A stretch of 6,527 bases of DNA, taken from NCBI GenBank assembly GCA_022561675.1, contig JADFQT010000149.1, forward strand, positions 1 to 6,527, read 5' to 3'. Source of the DNA: Chloroflexota bacterium (lineage in GTDB: Bacteria; Chloroflexota; Dehalococcoidia; Lucifugimonadales; UBA3495). This document shows positions 1 through 6,021 of the stretch, piece after piece. Within the stretch, counting starts at the first letter, position 1, and every line of letters starts with the position of its first letter. Both the position numbers and the translations under genes were made by a program. Under the pieces are notes generated by a model. The model saw only the letters and a program-made list of their open reading frames with translations. It made no database searches and was not told the origin of the DNA.

Positions 1-180
1 GCACCGACCATGGGGTCAACCCAACTGTCGCGCTCAGTGATTCCCGGATCGAAGCCGCCGGGTCCTCTCTCCTTGACCTCGAGATCCATGTCCCAGATCA
101 TGATTCCGCCCAGGACATCCAGGTCCCACGTTGCGGTCTGGCTCTTTCCAAGCTGCCAACTGCCCAGCCGATACGCACCC
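1..180 (-). other. Outer-membrane beta-barrel-like segment fused in frame to GluRS
   Basis: Codons 319-377 of the gltX frame begin GAYRLGSWQLG, continue with LDVLGGIMIWDMDLEV and end DSWVDPMVG at the window edge. This alternation of aromatic, aspartate and glycine residues, and the closing (D)WVDP(I/M)VGA motif, matches my recollection of a family of bacterial outer-membrane beta-barrel proteins. It does not match the alpha-helical anticodon-binding domain expected of GluRS. No stop or frameshift separates the two parts and the G+C content does not change visibly. The boundary lies at roughly 175-200. The family assignment is from memory of the motif, not from a search, and the rest of the barrel would lie outside the window. 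It may be an assembly chimera, a recombination junction or a genuine fusion. Confidence 0.6.
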
Positions 181-1133
181 TCGATGTCGAATATCGCCGC
201 CGGTTTGCCCACTCTCTCCAGCGCGAAATTCTCCACCATGAAATCGCCGGACATTACCTCAGTGTGGTCATCCAGCGACCAGCCCAGCAGCATCATGAAG
301 TTCTTCAGCGCCTCCGGTAGGAACCCGTTGTCCCGATACTCCAGGATCGACGTGGCCCCGTGACGCTTGGAGAGTTTGGAACGGTCGGGGCCAAGGATCA
401 TGGGCAGGTGCCCGAATTGGGGCAGGTCATACCCCAGGCTGCGATAAAGGTTGACATGCCGTGGGGTGCTGGAGAGCCACTCCTCGGCCCGCAGGACGTG
501 GCTCACCTCCATCAGGTGGTCGTCCACCACCACGGCCAGATGGTAGGTGGGAAATCCGTCTGACTTGAGGATGATGAAATCATCCAGCAGATGATTCTGC
601 CACTCCACTTCGCCCCGCACCAGGTCCTGAACCGAGGTCGTACCCGCAGTCGGCATGGCAAAGCGGACCACACATGGACCGCCCTCGGCGTCCATGTCCT
701 GGCGCTGCTCCGGCGTCAGGTCCCGGCAATGCCGGTCATAGGCCGTGTCCAGCTTCTGCTGTTGCCGTTCCTTCCTTACCCGGTCCAGGCGCTCCCGAGA
801 GCAGTAGCAGCGGTAGGCTGCACCCTGGGCTATCAATTTTTCGGCGGCTTGGTCATACCGGGGCAGCCGCTCCGACTGGAAATAGGGGCCGTAGGGACCG
901 CCGACCCGGGGGCCTTCATCCCAATCGATACCCAGCCATTCCAGCCCATCCAGGATGCTGTCCACGGCACCGGGCACCAGCCGTTCCTGGTCGGTATCCT
1001 CGATCCTGACGATGAAATCGCCGCCGGTATGGCGGGCGAAGAGCCAGTTGAACAGCGCCGTGCGGATGTTCCCGATGTGGGGATCGCCAGTGGGGCTGGG
1101 CGCGTACCGCACCCGAACCTTCTCTGCCGCCAT
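1..1133 (-). CDS. gltX: Glutamate--tRNA ligase, 3' end outside window, with non-homologous C-terminal part
   Basis: Class I aminoacyl-tRNA synthetase that charges tRNA with glutamate in the cytoplasm; 377 codons are visible. The N-terminus RYAPSPTGDPHIGN (residues 9-22) carries the HIGH-type ATP-binding motif. RIEDTDQERL follows in the Rossmann fold, RCYCS resembles the zinc-binding knuckle, and KLSKRHG (253-259) is the KMSKS loop. Similarity then runs through EALKNFMMLLGWS to the segment ending FDIE at residue 318. The expected next stretch (KLxWxNG and the anticodon-binding domain) is absent; residues 319-377 look like another protein family (separate entry). Bacterial GluRS is usually about 470-500 residues. 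The start is the ATG at 1133, preceded by AGGAGG at 1138-1143. It lies downstream of glnS, separated by a palindromic repeat. The identity of the N-terminal two-thirds is secure. Whether the enzyme is discriminating or also charges tRNA-Gln cannot be read here. Confidence 0.93.
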   Translation of the reverse strand, partial: MAAEKVRVRYAPSPTGDPHIGNIRTALFNWLFARHTGGDFIVRIEDTDQERLVPGAVDSILDGLEWLGIDWDEGPRVGGPYGPYFQSERLPRYDQAAEKLIAQGAAYRCYCSRERLDRVRKERQQQKLDTAYDRHCRDLTPEQRQDMDAEGGPCVVRFAMPTAGTTSVQDLVRGEVEWQNHLLDDFIILKSDGFPTYHLAVVVDDHLMEVSHVLRAEEWLSSTPRHVNLYRSLGYDLPQFGHLPMILGPDRSKLSKRHGATSILEYRDNGFLPEALKNFMMLLGWSLDDHTEVMSGDFMVENFALERVGKPAAIFDIEGAYRLGSWQLGKSQTATWDLDVLGGIMIWDMDLEVKERGPGGFDPGITERDSWVDPMVG

Positions 1134-1137
1134 CGCT

Positions 1138-1143
1138 CCTCCT
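1138..1143 (-). promoter_or_regulatory. Ribosome binding site of gltX
   Basis: On the minus strand AGGAGG is followed by four bases (AGCG) and the ATG at 1133. It fixes the gltX start, and the first homologous residues follow within ten codons. The spacing is on the short side. Confidence 0.75.
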
Positions 1144-1155
1144 ACGCCAGTCGAC

Positions 1156-1161
1156 ATTCTA
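1156..1161 (-). promoter_or_regulatory. Possible -10 element of gltX
   Basis: On the minus strand TAGAAT (five of six matches to TATAAT) lies 22 bases upstream of the gltX ATG, inside the spacer after the palindromic repeat. Transcription from it would give a leader of about 15 bases that just includes the AGGAGG. No convincing -35 hexamer is present at 16-18 bases (the sequence there is near CTAATT), so this is tentative. Confidence 0.3.
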
Positions 1162-1204
1162 ACACGCCGATCCGAAGAATTAGAGGGAGTACCAGGGCAG
1201 GACA

Positions 1205-1314
1205 GGGTCTTTCGACTGTCATTGCGAGGGCCGCAGGCCCGAAACAATCTCATGAGGGTAAGGAGGGATTGCTTCCCTTCGCTCGTAATGACACCAGGGA
1301 GAACCGAAAGACCC
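1205..1314. repeat. Nested imperfect palindromic repeat (GTCATTGCGAG family)
   Basis: Three nested inverted pairs are visible. GGGTCTTTCG (1205-1214) pairs perfectly with CGAAAGACCC (1305-1314). GTCATTGCGAG (1218-1228) pairs with CTCGTAATGAC (1282-1292) with one mismatch. GAAACAATCTC (1241-1251) pairs with GGGATTGCTTC (1265-1275) with two mismatches. The GTCATTGCGAG...GCAATC pattern is a dispersed non-coding palindrome that I recall from many unrelated bacterial genomes. It lies in the glnS-gltX spacer and codes for nothing recognisable. On either strand it could fold into a long hairpin and might attenuate or process a glnS-gltX transcript, but that is inference. The rest of the 1134-1368 spacer holds only the gltX start signals. 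Confidence 0.75.
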
Positions 1315-1319
1315 TTCGG
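1304..1319. repeat. Small hairpin at edge of palindrome
   Basis: CCGAA (1304-1308) and TTCGG (1315-1319) form a 5 bp stem with a six-base loop. It overlaps the right outer arm of the larger palindrome and lies about 50 bases past the glnS stop. It has no U-tract, so it is not called a terminator. Confidence 0.3.
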
Positions 1320-1368
1320 AGGAGGAGTGAAGGCTTGGGGAAAAACGATGGGCCGGATGGGATTGGGA

Positions 1369-3075
1369 TCAGGCGGGATTTTTCTGGGCTTGTTGAATTT
1401 TGGCCCAGGTATCCCGCAGGGAGACAGCACGGTTGAACACCAGCCCTCCGGGTTTTGAATCGGCATTATCGACCACGAAGTACCCCTGACGCTCGAACTG
1501 ATAAATACTGCCCGGCGTTGCTTCGCCCAAACCGGGTTCCACGCGGCATTGTTGCAGAATTTCCAGGGAGTTGGGATTCAGATCGGCCGGAACGTCTCCC
1601 CCATCGGTGTCCTCGTCGGGATTGGGCTGGGAAAACAAGTGGTCATACAACCTCACTTCGGCAGCCACCGAGTCGGCTTCGGTAACCCAGTGCAGGGTAC
1701 CCCTCACCCGGCGCCCGTCCGGGGCGGTGCCCCCCCGGGAATCCGGGTCGTAGGTGCAATGAACCTCCACCACATCCCCAGTCTGCTCATCCTTCACCAC
1801 AGCAACGCAGGTGACCAGGTAGGCATAGCGCAGGCGTACCTCCTTACCCGGCGCCAGTCGGTAGAACTTGCTCGGCGGATCCTCCCGGAAATCGTCTTCC
1901 TCTATGTAAAGCGCTCGGGAGAAGGGGATTAAACGGGTGCCCATACTGGGGTCCTCCGGATTATTGACCGCCTCGAACTCCTCGGTTTGCCCCTCCGGAT
2001 AGTTATCGATGATTAGCTTCAAGGGTCGAAGCACACCCATGACTCTAGGGGCGTGCTGGTTCAGGTCCTCCCGCAGGCAGTGCTCCAGAAGAGCCATTTC
2101 CACTACGGTGTCCCGTTTGGCTACGCCTACCCGGTCGCAAAACTTGCGGATGCTTCGGGGGGTGTACCCTCTTCTGCGCAGCCCGCTGAGGGTGGGCATT
2201 CTCGGGTCATCCCAGCCCGACACGCAGCCCTGCTCCACCAGATGCCTCAGCTTGCGCTTGCTCAGGACGGTGTGGGTAAGATTCAGGCGGGCGAATTCAA
2301 TCTGCTGGGGATGGTAAACCTCCAGAGAGTCGAGGAACCAGTCGTAGAGCGGGCGGTGGTCTTCAAACTCCAGGGTGCAAAGCGAGTGGGTAACTTTCTC
2401 TATGGAGTCGGAAAGGCCGTGGGCAAAGTCGTACATGGGATAGATGCGCCAGGCGTCGCCGGTGCGCTGGTGGGGAACCCGACGGATGCGATAAAGAGTG
2501 GGGTCCCGCAGGTTCATGTTGGGAGAGGCCATGTCAATTTTGGCCCGCAGAACGTGGCGCCCGTCTTCAAACTCCCCCGCTCGCATGCGCTGGAACAGGT
2601 CCAGGTTCTCCTCCAAAGATCGTTCCCGATAGGGGCTGTTTCGACCGGGCTCGGTGAGGGTGCCTCGAAAGTCCCGAATCTCCTCGGCGGTCAGGCTGTC
2701 GACGTAGGCCAGCCCGCTGCGAATCAGCTGCTCCGCCAAAGCGTACAGCTGCTCGAAATAGTCCGACGCGTAATAGAGGTGGTCCTGCCAGTCGAACCCC
2801 AACCAGCGCACATCTTCCTGGATTGAGTCGACAAACTCCATATCCTCTCGAGTAGGATTGGTATCGTCGAACCGGAGATGGCAGACCCCGCCGGGATGCT
2901 CCGCGGCAACCCCGAAATTAAGGCAGATAGACTTGGCATGCCCGATGTGGAGATAGCCATTGGGCTCGGGGGGAAACCGGGTCACCACCCGTCCGCCGTA
3001 CTTGTCAGTTCTTAGGTCTTCCGCGATGACGCTACGGATGAAATCGGCTGACGTTCCAGAATCCACAGAGGTCAT
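1369..3075 (-). CDS. glnS: Glutamine--tRNA ligase
   Basis: Cytoplasmic class I synthetase that attaches glutamine directly to tRNA-Gln. The 568-residue product is close to the E. coli enzyme (about 554). FPPEPNGYLHIGHAKS (34-49) contains the HIGH motif at 43-46. RFDDTNP (68-74) is the typical ATP/amino-acid pocket segment, and VLSKRKL (270-276) is the KMSKS-type loop. The two beta-barrel anticodon-binding domains occupy roughly residues 340-555, with RLIPFSRALYIEEDDF (381-396) and VFNRAVSLRDTWAK (546-559) as recognisable blocks. The ATG at 3075 is chosen because homology begins within a few residues (DFIRSVIAEDL). No strong Shine-Dalgarno sequence precedes it. It lies 177 bp after rluD and is followed by gltX. 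Bacterial GlnRS is of patchy distribution and is generally held to have spread by horizontal transfer from eukaryotes, so its presence is informative about Gln-tRNA synthesis here. Confidence 0.96.
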   Translation of the reverse strand: MTSVDSGTSADFIRSVIAEDLRTDKYGGRVVTRFPPEPNGYLHIGHAKSICLNFGVAAEHPGGVCHLRFDDTNPTREDMEFVDSIQEDVRWLGFDWQDHLYYASDYFEQLYALAEQLIRSGLAYVDSLTAEEIRDFRGTLTEPGRNSPYRERSLEENLDLFQRMRAGEFEDGRHVLRAKIDMASPNMNLRDPTLYRIRRVPHQRTGDAWRIYPMYDFAHGLSDSIEKVTHSLCTLEFEDHRPLYDWFLDSLEVYHPQQIEFARLNLTHTVLSKRKLRHLVEQGCVSGWDDPRMPTLSGLRRRGYTPRSIRKFCDRVGVAKRDTVVEMALLEHCLREDLNQHAPRVMGVLRPLKLIIDNYPEGQTEEFEAVNNPEDPSMGTRLIPFSRALYIEEDDFREDPPSKFYRLAPGKEVRLRYAYLVTCVAVVKDEQTGDVVEVHCTYDPDSRGGTAPDGRRVRGTLHWVTEADSVAAEVRLYDHLFSQPNPDEDTDGGDVPADLNPNSLEILQQCRVEPGLGEATPGSIYQFERQGYFVVDNADSKPGGLVFNRAVSLRDTWAKIQQAQKNPA

Positions 3076-3252
3076 TTACTCGTCGCCATTCAGAGAGGAT
3101 TTACGGAACAACCAGGTTCATGTTTGCGATATTAGACATCTTATCATAGAGACCTGGGGGTCTGAGGACCAGCGAAAACCGAGCCAATCCGCAGTCGCAT
3201 TCGGAACGGTTGCCCATGGCACACCAATTTCCAGCCCTTGCCGAGGCGGGCG
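3076..3252 (-). other. rluD-glnS spacer with possible glnS -10 elements
   Basis: This 177 bp stretch holds no gene I can support. Read on the minus strand it contains an A+T-rich island with TATGAT and, shortly after, TAATAT. Either could be a -10 element for glnS, but neither has a recognisable -35 at 16-18 bases. No rho-independent terminator follows rluD, so glnS may also be read through from the upstream operon. Confidence 0.3.
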
Positions 3253-4200
3253 TCAGGGATTGGCAGCTCCCTTGGATTTTTGTTCAGGACCTTCTTGTTC
3301 CAGTATCCGAAGCGCCTGCTGGAGGTCCGGGGGCAGCCCGCAGCGAAACTCCACCGGCTGGCCGGTCAGAGGATGCGCGAACCCCAGGTGATGGGCGTGA
3401 AGAAAATGCCGCTGTAGCAGTCGGCTGCCCCGCCCGTATAGCCGGTCTCCCAACAGCGGGTGCCCCAGGTAGGCCAAATGAACCCTTATCTGGTGGGTCC
3501 TACCGCTTTCCAAGTAAAGCTCCACCTGCTGACAACATGAGTAGCTATCCATTATCCGGTAGTGGGTGCGGGCCGCCCGTCCGCCGGTGACCACCGCCAT
3601 ACGCTTGCGGTTTCGTGGGTCCCGTCCTATGGGGGCTTCTATCGTCCCCTGGGATGGAACCAGGACACCCATGGCCACCGCCAGATATCCTTTGGTGACC
3701 TGCCGGGCCTTTATCTGCTGGGACAAACTCTGGTGGGCCTGGTCGGTCTTGGCAACGACCATCAATCCCGAGGTGTCCTTGTCCAACCGGTGGACAATGC
3801 CAGGCCGGATCGCTCCGCCTATGCCCCGGATGTCCGGACAACGAGCCAGCAGGGCGTTGACCAGGGTGCCGTCCGGATGTCCCGGGCCGGGATGCACGGA
3901 CAAGCCGGCGGGTTTGTCCAGAACAATCAGTTGATCGTCCTGGTATACCACGGTTATGGGTATGTCTTGGGGTATCAGGTCCAGCTCACGAGGCGGCGGG
4001 ACGGTCAGGGACACCCGGTCTCCGGCTCGCAGCCTCTGCGCCGGCTTGGCCCAACAACCGTTCAGCCGTACCTGGCCTTCCTCGATCAGCGCGTGCAACC
4101 GGCTGCGGGTGAGCCCCAAGCCCTGGGCGGCCAGGAACTGGTCCAGCCGCCCTACTGTTCCGGACACGGTGAACTGCCAGGATCGGGAGGAGCGGCCCAT
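3253..4200 (-). CDS. rluD: RluA/RluD-family 23S rRNA pseudouridine synthase
   Basis: Isomerises specific uridines to pseudouridine in structured RNA; RluD itself acts on helix 69 of 23S rRNA. The 315-residue length is typical. An N-terminal S4 RNA-binding domain spans about residues 17-77 (RLDQFLA, SRLHALIEEGQVRLNG, LRAGDRV). The catalytic domain carries VLDKPAGLSVHPGPGH (93-108) and HRLDKDTSGL (137-146), with the catalytic aspartate at 140. GRTHQIRVHL (233-242) and GHPLLGD (246-252) complete the family signature. Among RluA-type enzymes the S4 domain favours RluD or RluC over RluA, but the target uridine cannot be told from sequence. The ATG at 4200 lies only 5 bp after the lspA stop with no strong ribosome site, suggesting translational coupling. 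Adjacency of lspA and an RluD-type gene is common, as in Bacillus. Confidence 0.94.
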   Translation of the reverse strand: MGRSSRSWQFTVSGTVGRLDQFLAAQGLGLTRSRLHALIEEGQVRLNGCWAKPAQRLRAGDRVSLTVPPPRELDLIPQDIPITVVYQDDQLIVLDKPAGLSVHPGPGHPDGTLVNALLARCPDIRGIGGAIRPGIVHRLDKDTSGLMVVAKTDQAHQSLSQQIKARQVTKGYLAVAMGVLVPSQGTIEAPIGRDPRNRKRMAVVTGGRAARTHYRIMDSYSCCQQVELYLESGRTHQIRVHLAYLGHPLLGDRLYGRGSRLLQRHFLHAHHLGFAHPLTGQPVEFRCGLPPDLQQALRILEQEGPEQKSKGAANP

Positions 4201-4205
4201 GACTT

Positions 4206-5171
4206 CTATGATTCCGGCCGGCTCAATCCCGGCTGGCTCACCCCAGAAGGGGAAGAGCCGGGACCCGGGTTTTCGGATAACCTTGCCGGTTTGTCTGAGT
4301 CTATGGTTACAGGGTGCGAATCTTCCAAGGGACTGGGGACCGGTGACGATTTCCAGGAGTCTCCCGTGGTCTCTGACGGGGACGCTGAGCAGGATTCAGT
4401 CGCCGTACCGACCACCGTAGCTGGCGAGCCCGCCGGGTGGGTAGAGAGGATGGTCCAATTTGACGGCTGGGGTAACTCTATTCGCTCCCGCACACCGCAG
4501 TAGGCGCAACGCCAGCCGTCGGCAAGAACTACCATGTCGCCATCGCAAATGGGACACCAAGTAGGGCCGGAAACCCAGTCATTTGCCGGCGCGGCCTCAC
4601 TGTCCGGTGCTTCCATACTATACGGCGACCTATTGGGCGACGGCCGGAGGAAGATCCAGGCCATCAGAACCAGGCCGGTCACGATGGATGCGTCGGCGAG
4701 ATTGAACACCGGCCAAGGCCCAATGTCGATAAAATCGGTGACCCATCCCTGGTGCAGGCGGTCCACCAGATTGCCCACGGCGCCACCCATCATGAGCCCC
4801 AGGCTAAACCGCAGCAGGTTGCCGGGTCGTGGCTGACTGAAATAGATCGCCAATAATACGGCGATGCCGATAAAGGAGATGAATATTAGAGGAAGATTCT
4901 GCCCCTGAAGAATTCCGAAGGCGCTTCCGGTGTTGTGGGTGTGGGTAAACCGGAGGAACCCAGCATCGGGAAAGGAAGCGCGGTACGCCAGCAACTCCCG
5001 CACCAGGTACTTGGAGAACTGGTCCAGAGTCAAAGTAATAGCCGCCAACAGAAGGACGGGCAAGTGCCAGGAAAGGGGCGGCCTGGGTCCGAGCTTTTCA
5101 GCGGACCTTTCACCGGACCTATTAGTGGAGGCAGCAGATGAGGGCACCGGTGCGTCGGCTGGTTTAGCCAT
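4206..5171 (-). CDS. lspA: Lipoprotein signal peptidase II with C-terminal zinc-ribbon extension
   Basis: Membrane aspartyl protease that removes the signal peptide from diacylglyceryl-modified prolipoproteins. The core covers about residues 33-176: TM1 at 33-49 ends in DQFSKYLV, then HNTGSAFGIL (79-88), TM2 near 93-111, TM3 near 118-136 and TM4 near 158-175. The catalytic aspartates are D137 in GNLVDRL and D160 in FNLADASI. The protein has 321 residues whereas the family is usually 150-180. It carries a 32-residue Ser/Pro/Arg-rich N-terminal extension. At the C-terminus a four-cysteine ribbon (CPIC 206-209, CAYC 222-225, 12 residues apart) is followed by about 95 residues of Ser/Pro/Thr-rich, probably disordered sequence. 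Known LspA topology puts both extensions in the cytoplasm. The ATG at 5171 is 6 bp after the hydrolase stop; no better downstream start is seen. Confidence 0.93.
   Translation of the reverse strand: MAKPADAPVPSSAASTNRSGERSAEKLGPRPPLSWHLPVLLLAAITLTLDQFSKYLVRELLAYRASFPDAGFLRFTHTHNTGSAFGILQGQNLPLIFISFIGIAVLLAIYFSQPRPGNLLRFSLGLMMGGAVGNLVDRLHQGWVTDFIDIGPWPVFNLADASIVTGLVLMAWIFLRPSPNRSPYSMEAPDSEAAPANDWVSGPTWCPICDGDMVVLADGWRCAYCGVRERIELPQPSNWTILSTHPAGSPATVVGTATESCSASPSETTGDSWKSSPVPSPLEDSHPVTIDSDKPARLSENPGPGSSPSGVSQPGLSRPES
4494..4556 (-). other. Zinc-ribbon domain within LspA
   Basis: Residues 206-226 read CPIC, then a 12-residue spacer containing DGDMVVLADGW, then CAYCG. Two CxxC knuckles separated by a short beta-hairpin are the classic rubredoxin-like or zinc-ribbon arrangement. 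It is encoded in frame with the peptidase, about 30 residues after the last membrane helix. Such ribbons usually bind structural Zn(II) and mediate protein or nucleic-acid contacts; the partner is unknown. Confidence 0.75.
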
Positions 5172-5177
5172 ATTGGG

Positions 5178-5849
5178 CTACTTCAAGTTCTTCAGAAAAA
5201 ACTGGGACACCGGTCCAACCACCTGGCTTTCCTTTCCCATCCAAAAGTGGTCGGCTCCGTCGATAACGTGGAACTCAGGCGGCTGGACAAAGGAATCCAG
5301 AACTGCCTGCAACCCTTCGGCCCCAGCCAGCTTATCCCGGTTGCCCGTGATGATGAACTTGGGCCGCTTGTCCTTTTGCAGCGGAGTGGATTTCAACCGA
5401 TCAATCGACGGGGACACGAAGGCGAAGACCTTGGGCCGCTTCTGCAAGGCGGGGCTGCCCAGGATAACCCCCGTCCCGAAAGAGTACCCCAAAATGCCCA
5501 CCCGATTGCTGTCAACTTGCTGCCAGGCTCGCATAAACTCCAGGGCGCCCAGGGCTTCCTCATGCTCCTTCTCACCTTTGGTGTGCTCGCCTTCACTGTT
5601 ACCCACCCCACGGAAGTTGAACCGCAGCACGGCAAAACCCTGCTCCACCAACGCAAATGCCAGGGCCAGCACCACGTTATTGTCCATGTTGCCGCCGAAG
5701 AGCGGGTGGGGATGGCAGATGACAACCCCCGGAAACTTTCCTTCTGGACTTTTACCGTCGGGAGTTTTGCCGTCGGCGTCGTCGGGAGTGGCCACCACTC
5801 CTTCGAAATTCAGCCCCTTGGTTTTGAAGGTTACCGAACTCTGCCGCAT
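5178..5849 (-). CDS. Alpha/beta hydrolase of the HPHP-motif (COG2945/dienelactone hydrolase-like) group
   Basis: Predicted soluble serine hydrolase of unknown substrate, 223 residues from the preferred ATG. CHPHPLFGGNMDNNVV (45-60) contains the HPHP/GG-NNV block typical of the COG2945-type hydrolases. LRFNFRGVGNSEG (75-87) is the conserved oxyanion-side strand and loop. GYSFG (121-125) is the nucleophile elbow with Ser123. GNRDKL holds a likely acid, Asp172, and GADHFW the catalytic His201. A TTG codon at 5864 would add MRGGA. The ATG at 5849 is preferred because GGCGGAG precedes it and the predicted transcript start is near 5873, leaving only about 9 bases before the TTG. A five-residue repeat (DGKTP, DGKSP, EGKFP) sits near the N-terminus. 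It is first in the run with lspA and rluD; the co-location does not reveal its job. Confidence 0.9.
   Translation of the reverse strand: MRQSSVTFKTKGLNFEGVVATPDDADGKTPDGKSPEGKFPGVVICHPHPLFGGNMDNNVVLALAFALVEQGFAVLRFNFRGVGNSEGEHTKGEKEHEEALGALEFMRAWQQVDSNRVGILGYSFGTGVILGSPALQKRPKVFAFVSPSIDRLKSTPLQKDKRPKFIITGNRDKLAGAEGLQAVLDSFVQPPEFHVIDGADHFWMGKESQVVGPVSQFFLKNLK
5730..5774 (-). repeat. Three degenerate 15 bp tandem repeats in the hydrolase gene
   Basis: Residues 26-40 of the hydrolase read DGKTP, DGKSP and EGKFP, encoded by three 15 bp units that have diverged mainly at third positions. They lie in a surface loop between the first strands, just before the GVVICHPHP strand, so length changes there should be tolerated. 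Confidence 0.7.
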
Positions 5850-5879
5850 CGCTCCGCCTCGCAACCGATCTCTGTTCCC

Positions 5880-5908
5880 ATATTAGGGAACTGAATAGTG
5901 TTTGGCAA
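5880..5908 (-). promoter_or_regulatory. Sigma-70-type promoter of the hydrolase-lspA-rluD operon
   Basis: On the minus strand TTGCCA (5903-5908) and TAATAT (5880-5885) are separated by exactly 17 bases. Four of six bases match each of the TTGACA and TATAAT consensus hexamers, though the -10 also reads as a shifted AT-rich box. The start of transcription would fall near 5873, giving a leader of about 24 bases before the hydrolase ATG at 5849. The call rests on sequence only. Confidence 0.55.
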
Positions 5909-6021
5909 GGAATCCTGCTAGAATACCGCACGACTAACGAGCGGCTCACCCGCGGAATTCTTTAAGCTTTCCGAGCCTTGAAGCAAAAGCTAAACCCGGT
6001 CGGAGGCACCGCTGTATGGGT

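Noticed and set aside
1205..1314. CRISPR-like repeat
   Set aside because: The arms are inverted, not direct, repeats, and there is no repeat-spacer periodicity.
591..1436. 281-codon plus-strand open frame opposite gltX and the spacer
   Set aside because: It runs antisense through the GluRS catalytic domain and across the palindromic repeat, and nothing in it looks like a protein family.
2053..2826. 257-codon plus-strand open frame opposite glnS
   Set aside because: It is a shadow of the strongly conserved GlnRS frame with no start signal.
3562..4503. 313-codon plus-strand open frame opposite rluD and the lspA tail
   Set aside because: It mirrors the conserved pseudouridine synthase codons; the composition is low-complexity and no family is recognisable.
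4930..5886. 318-codon plus-strand open frame opposite lspA and the hydrolase
   Set aside because: It is antisense to two clearly conserved proteins, has no recognisable motifs and no ribosome site. Long antisense frames are expected at this G+C.
5965..5991. AGCTTT/AAAGCT inverted pair in the divergent spacer
   Set aside because: It is only six base pairs with a 15-base loop and no associated promoter or operator. It is likely chance.
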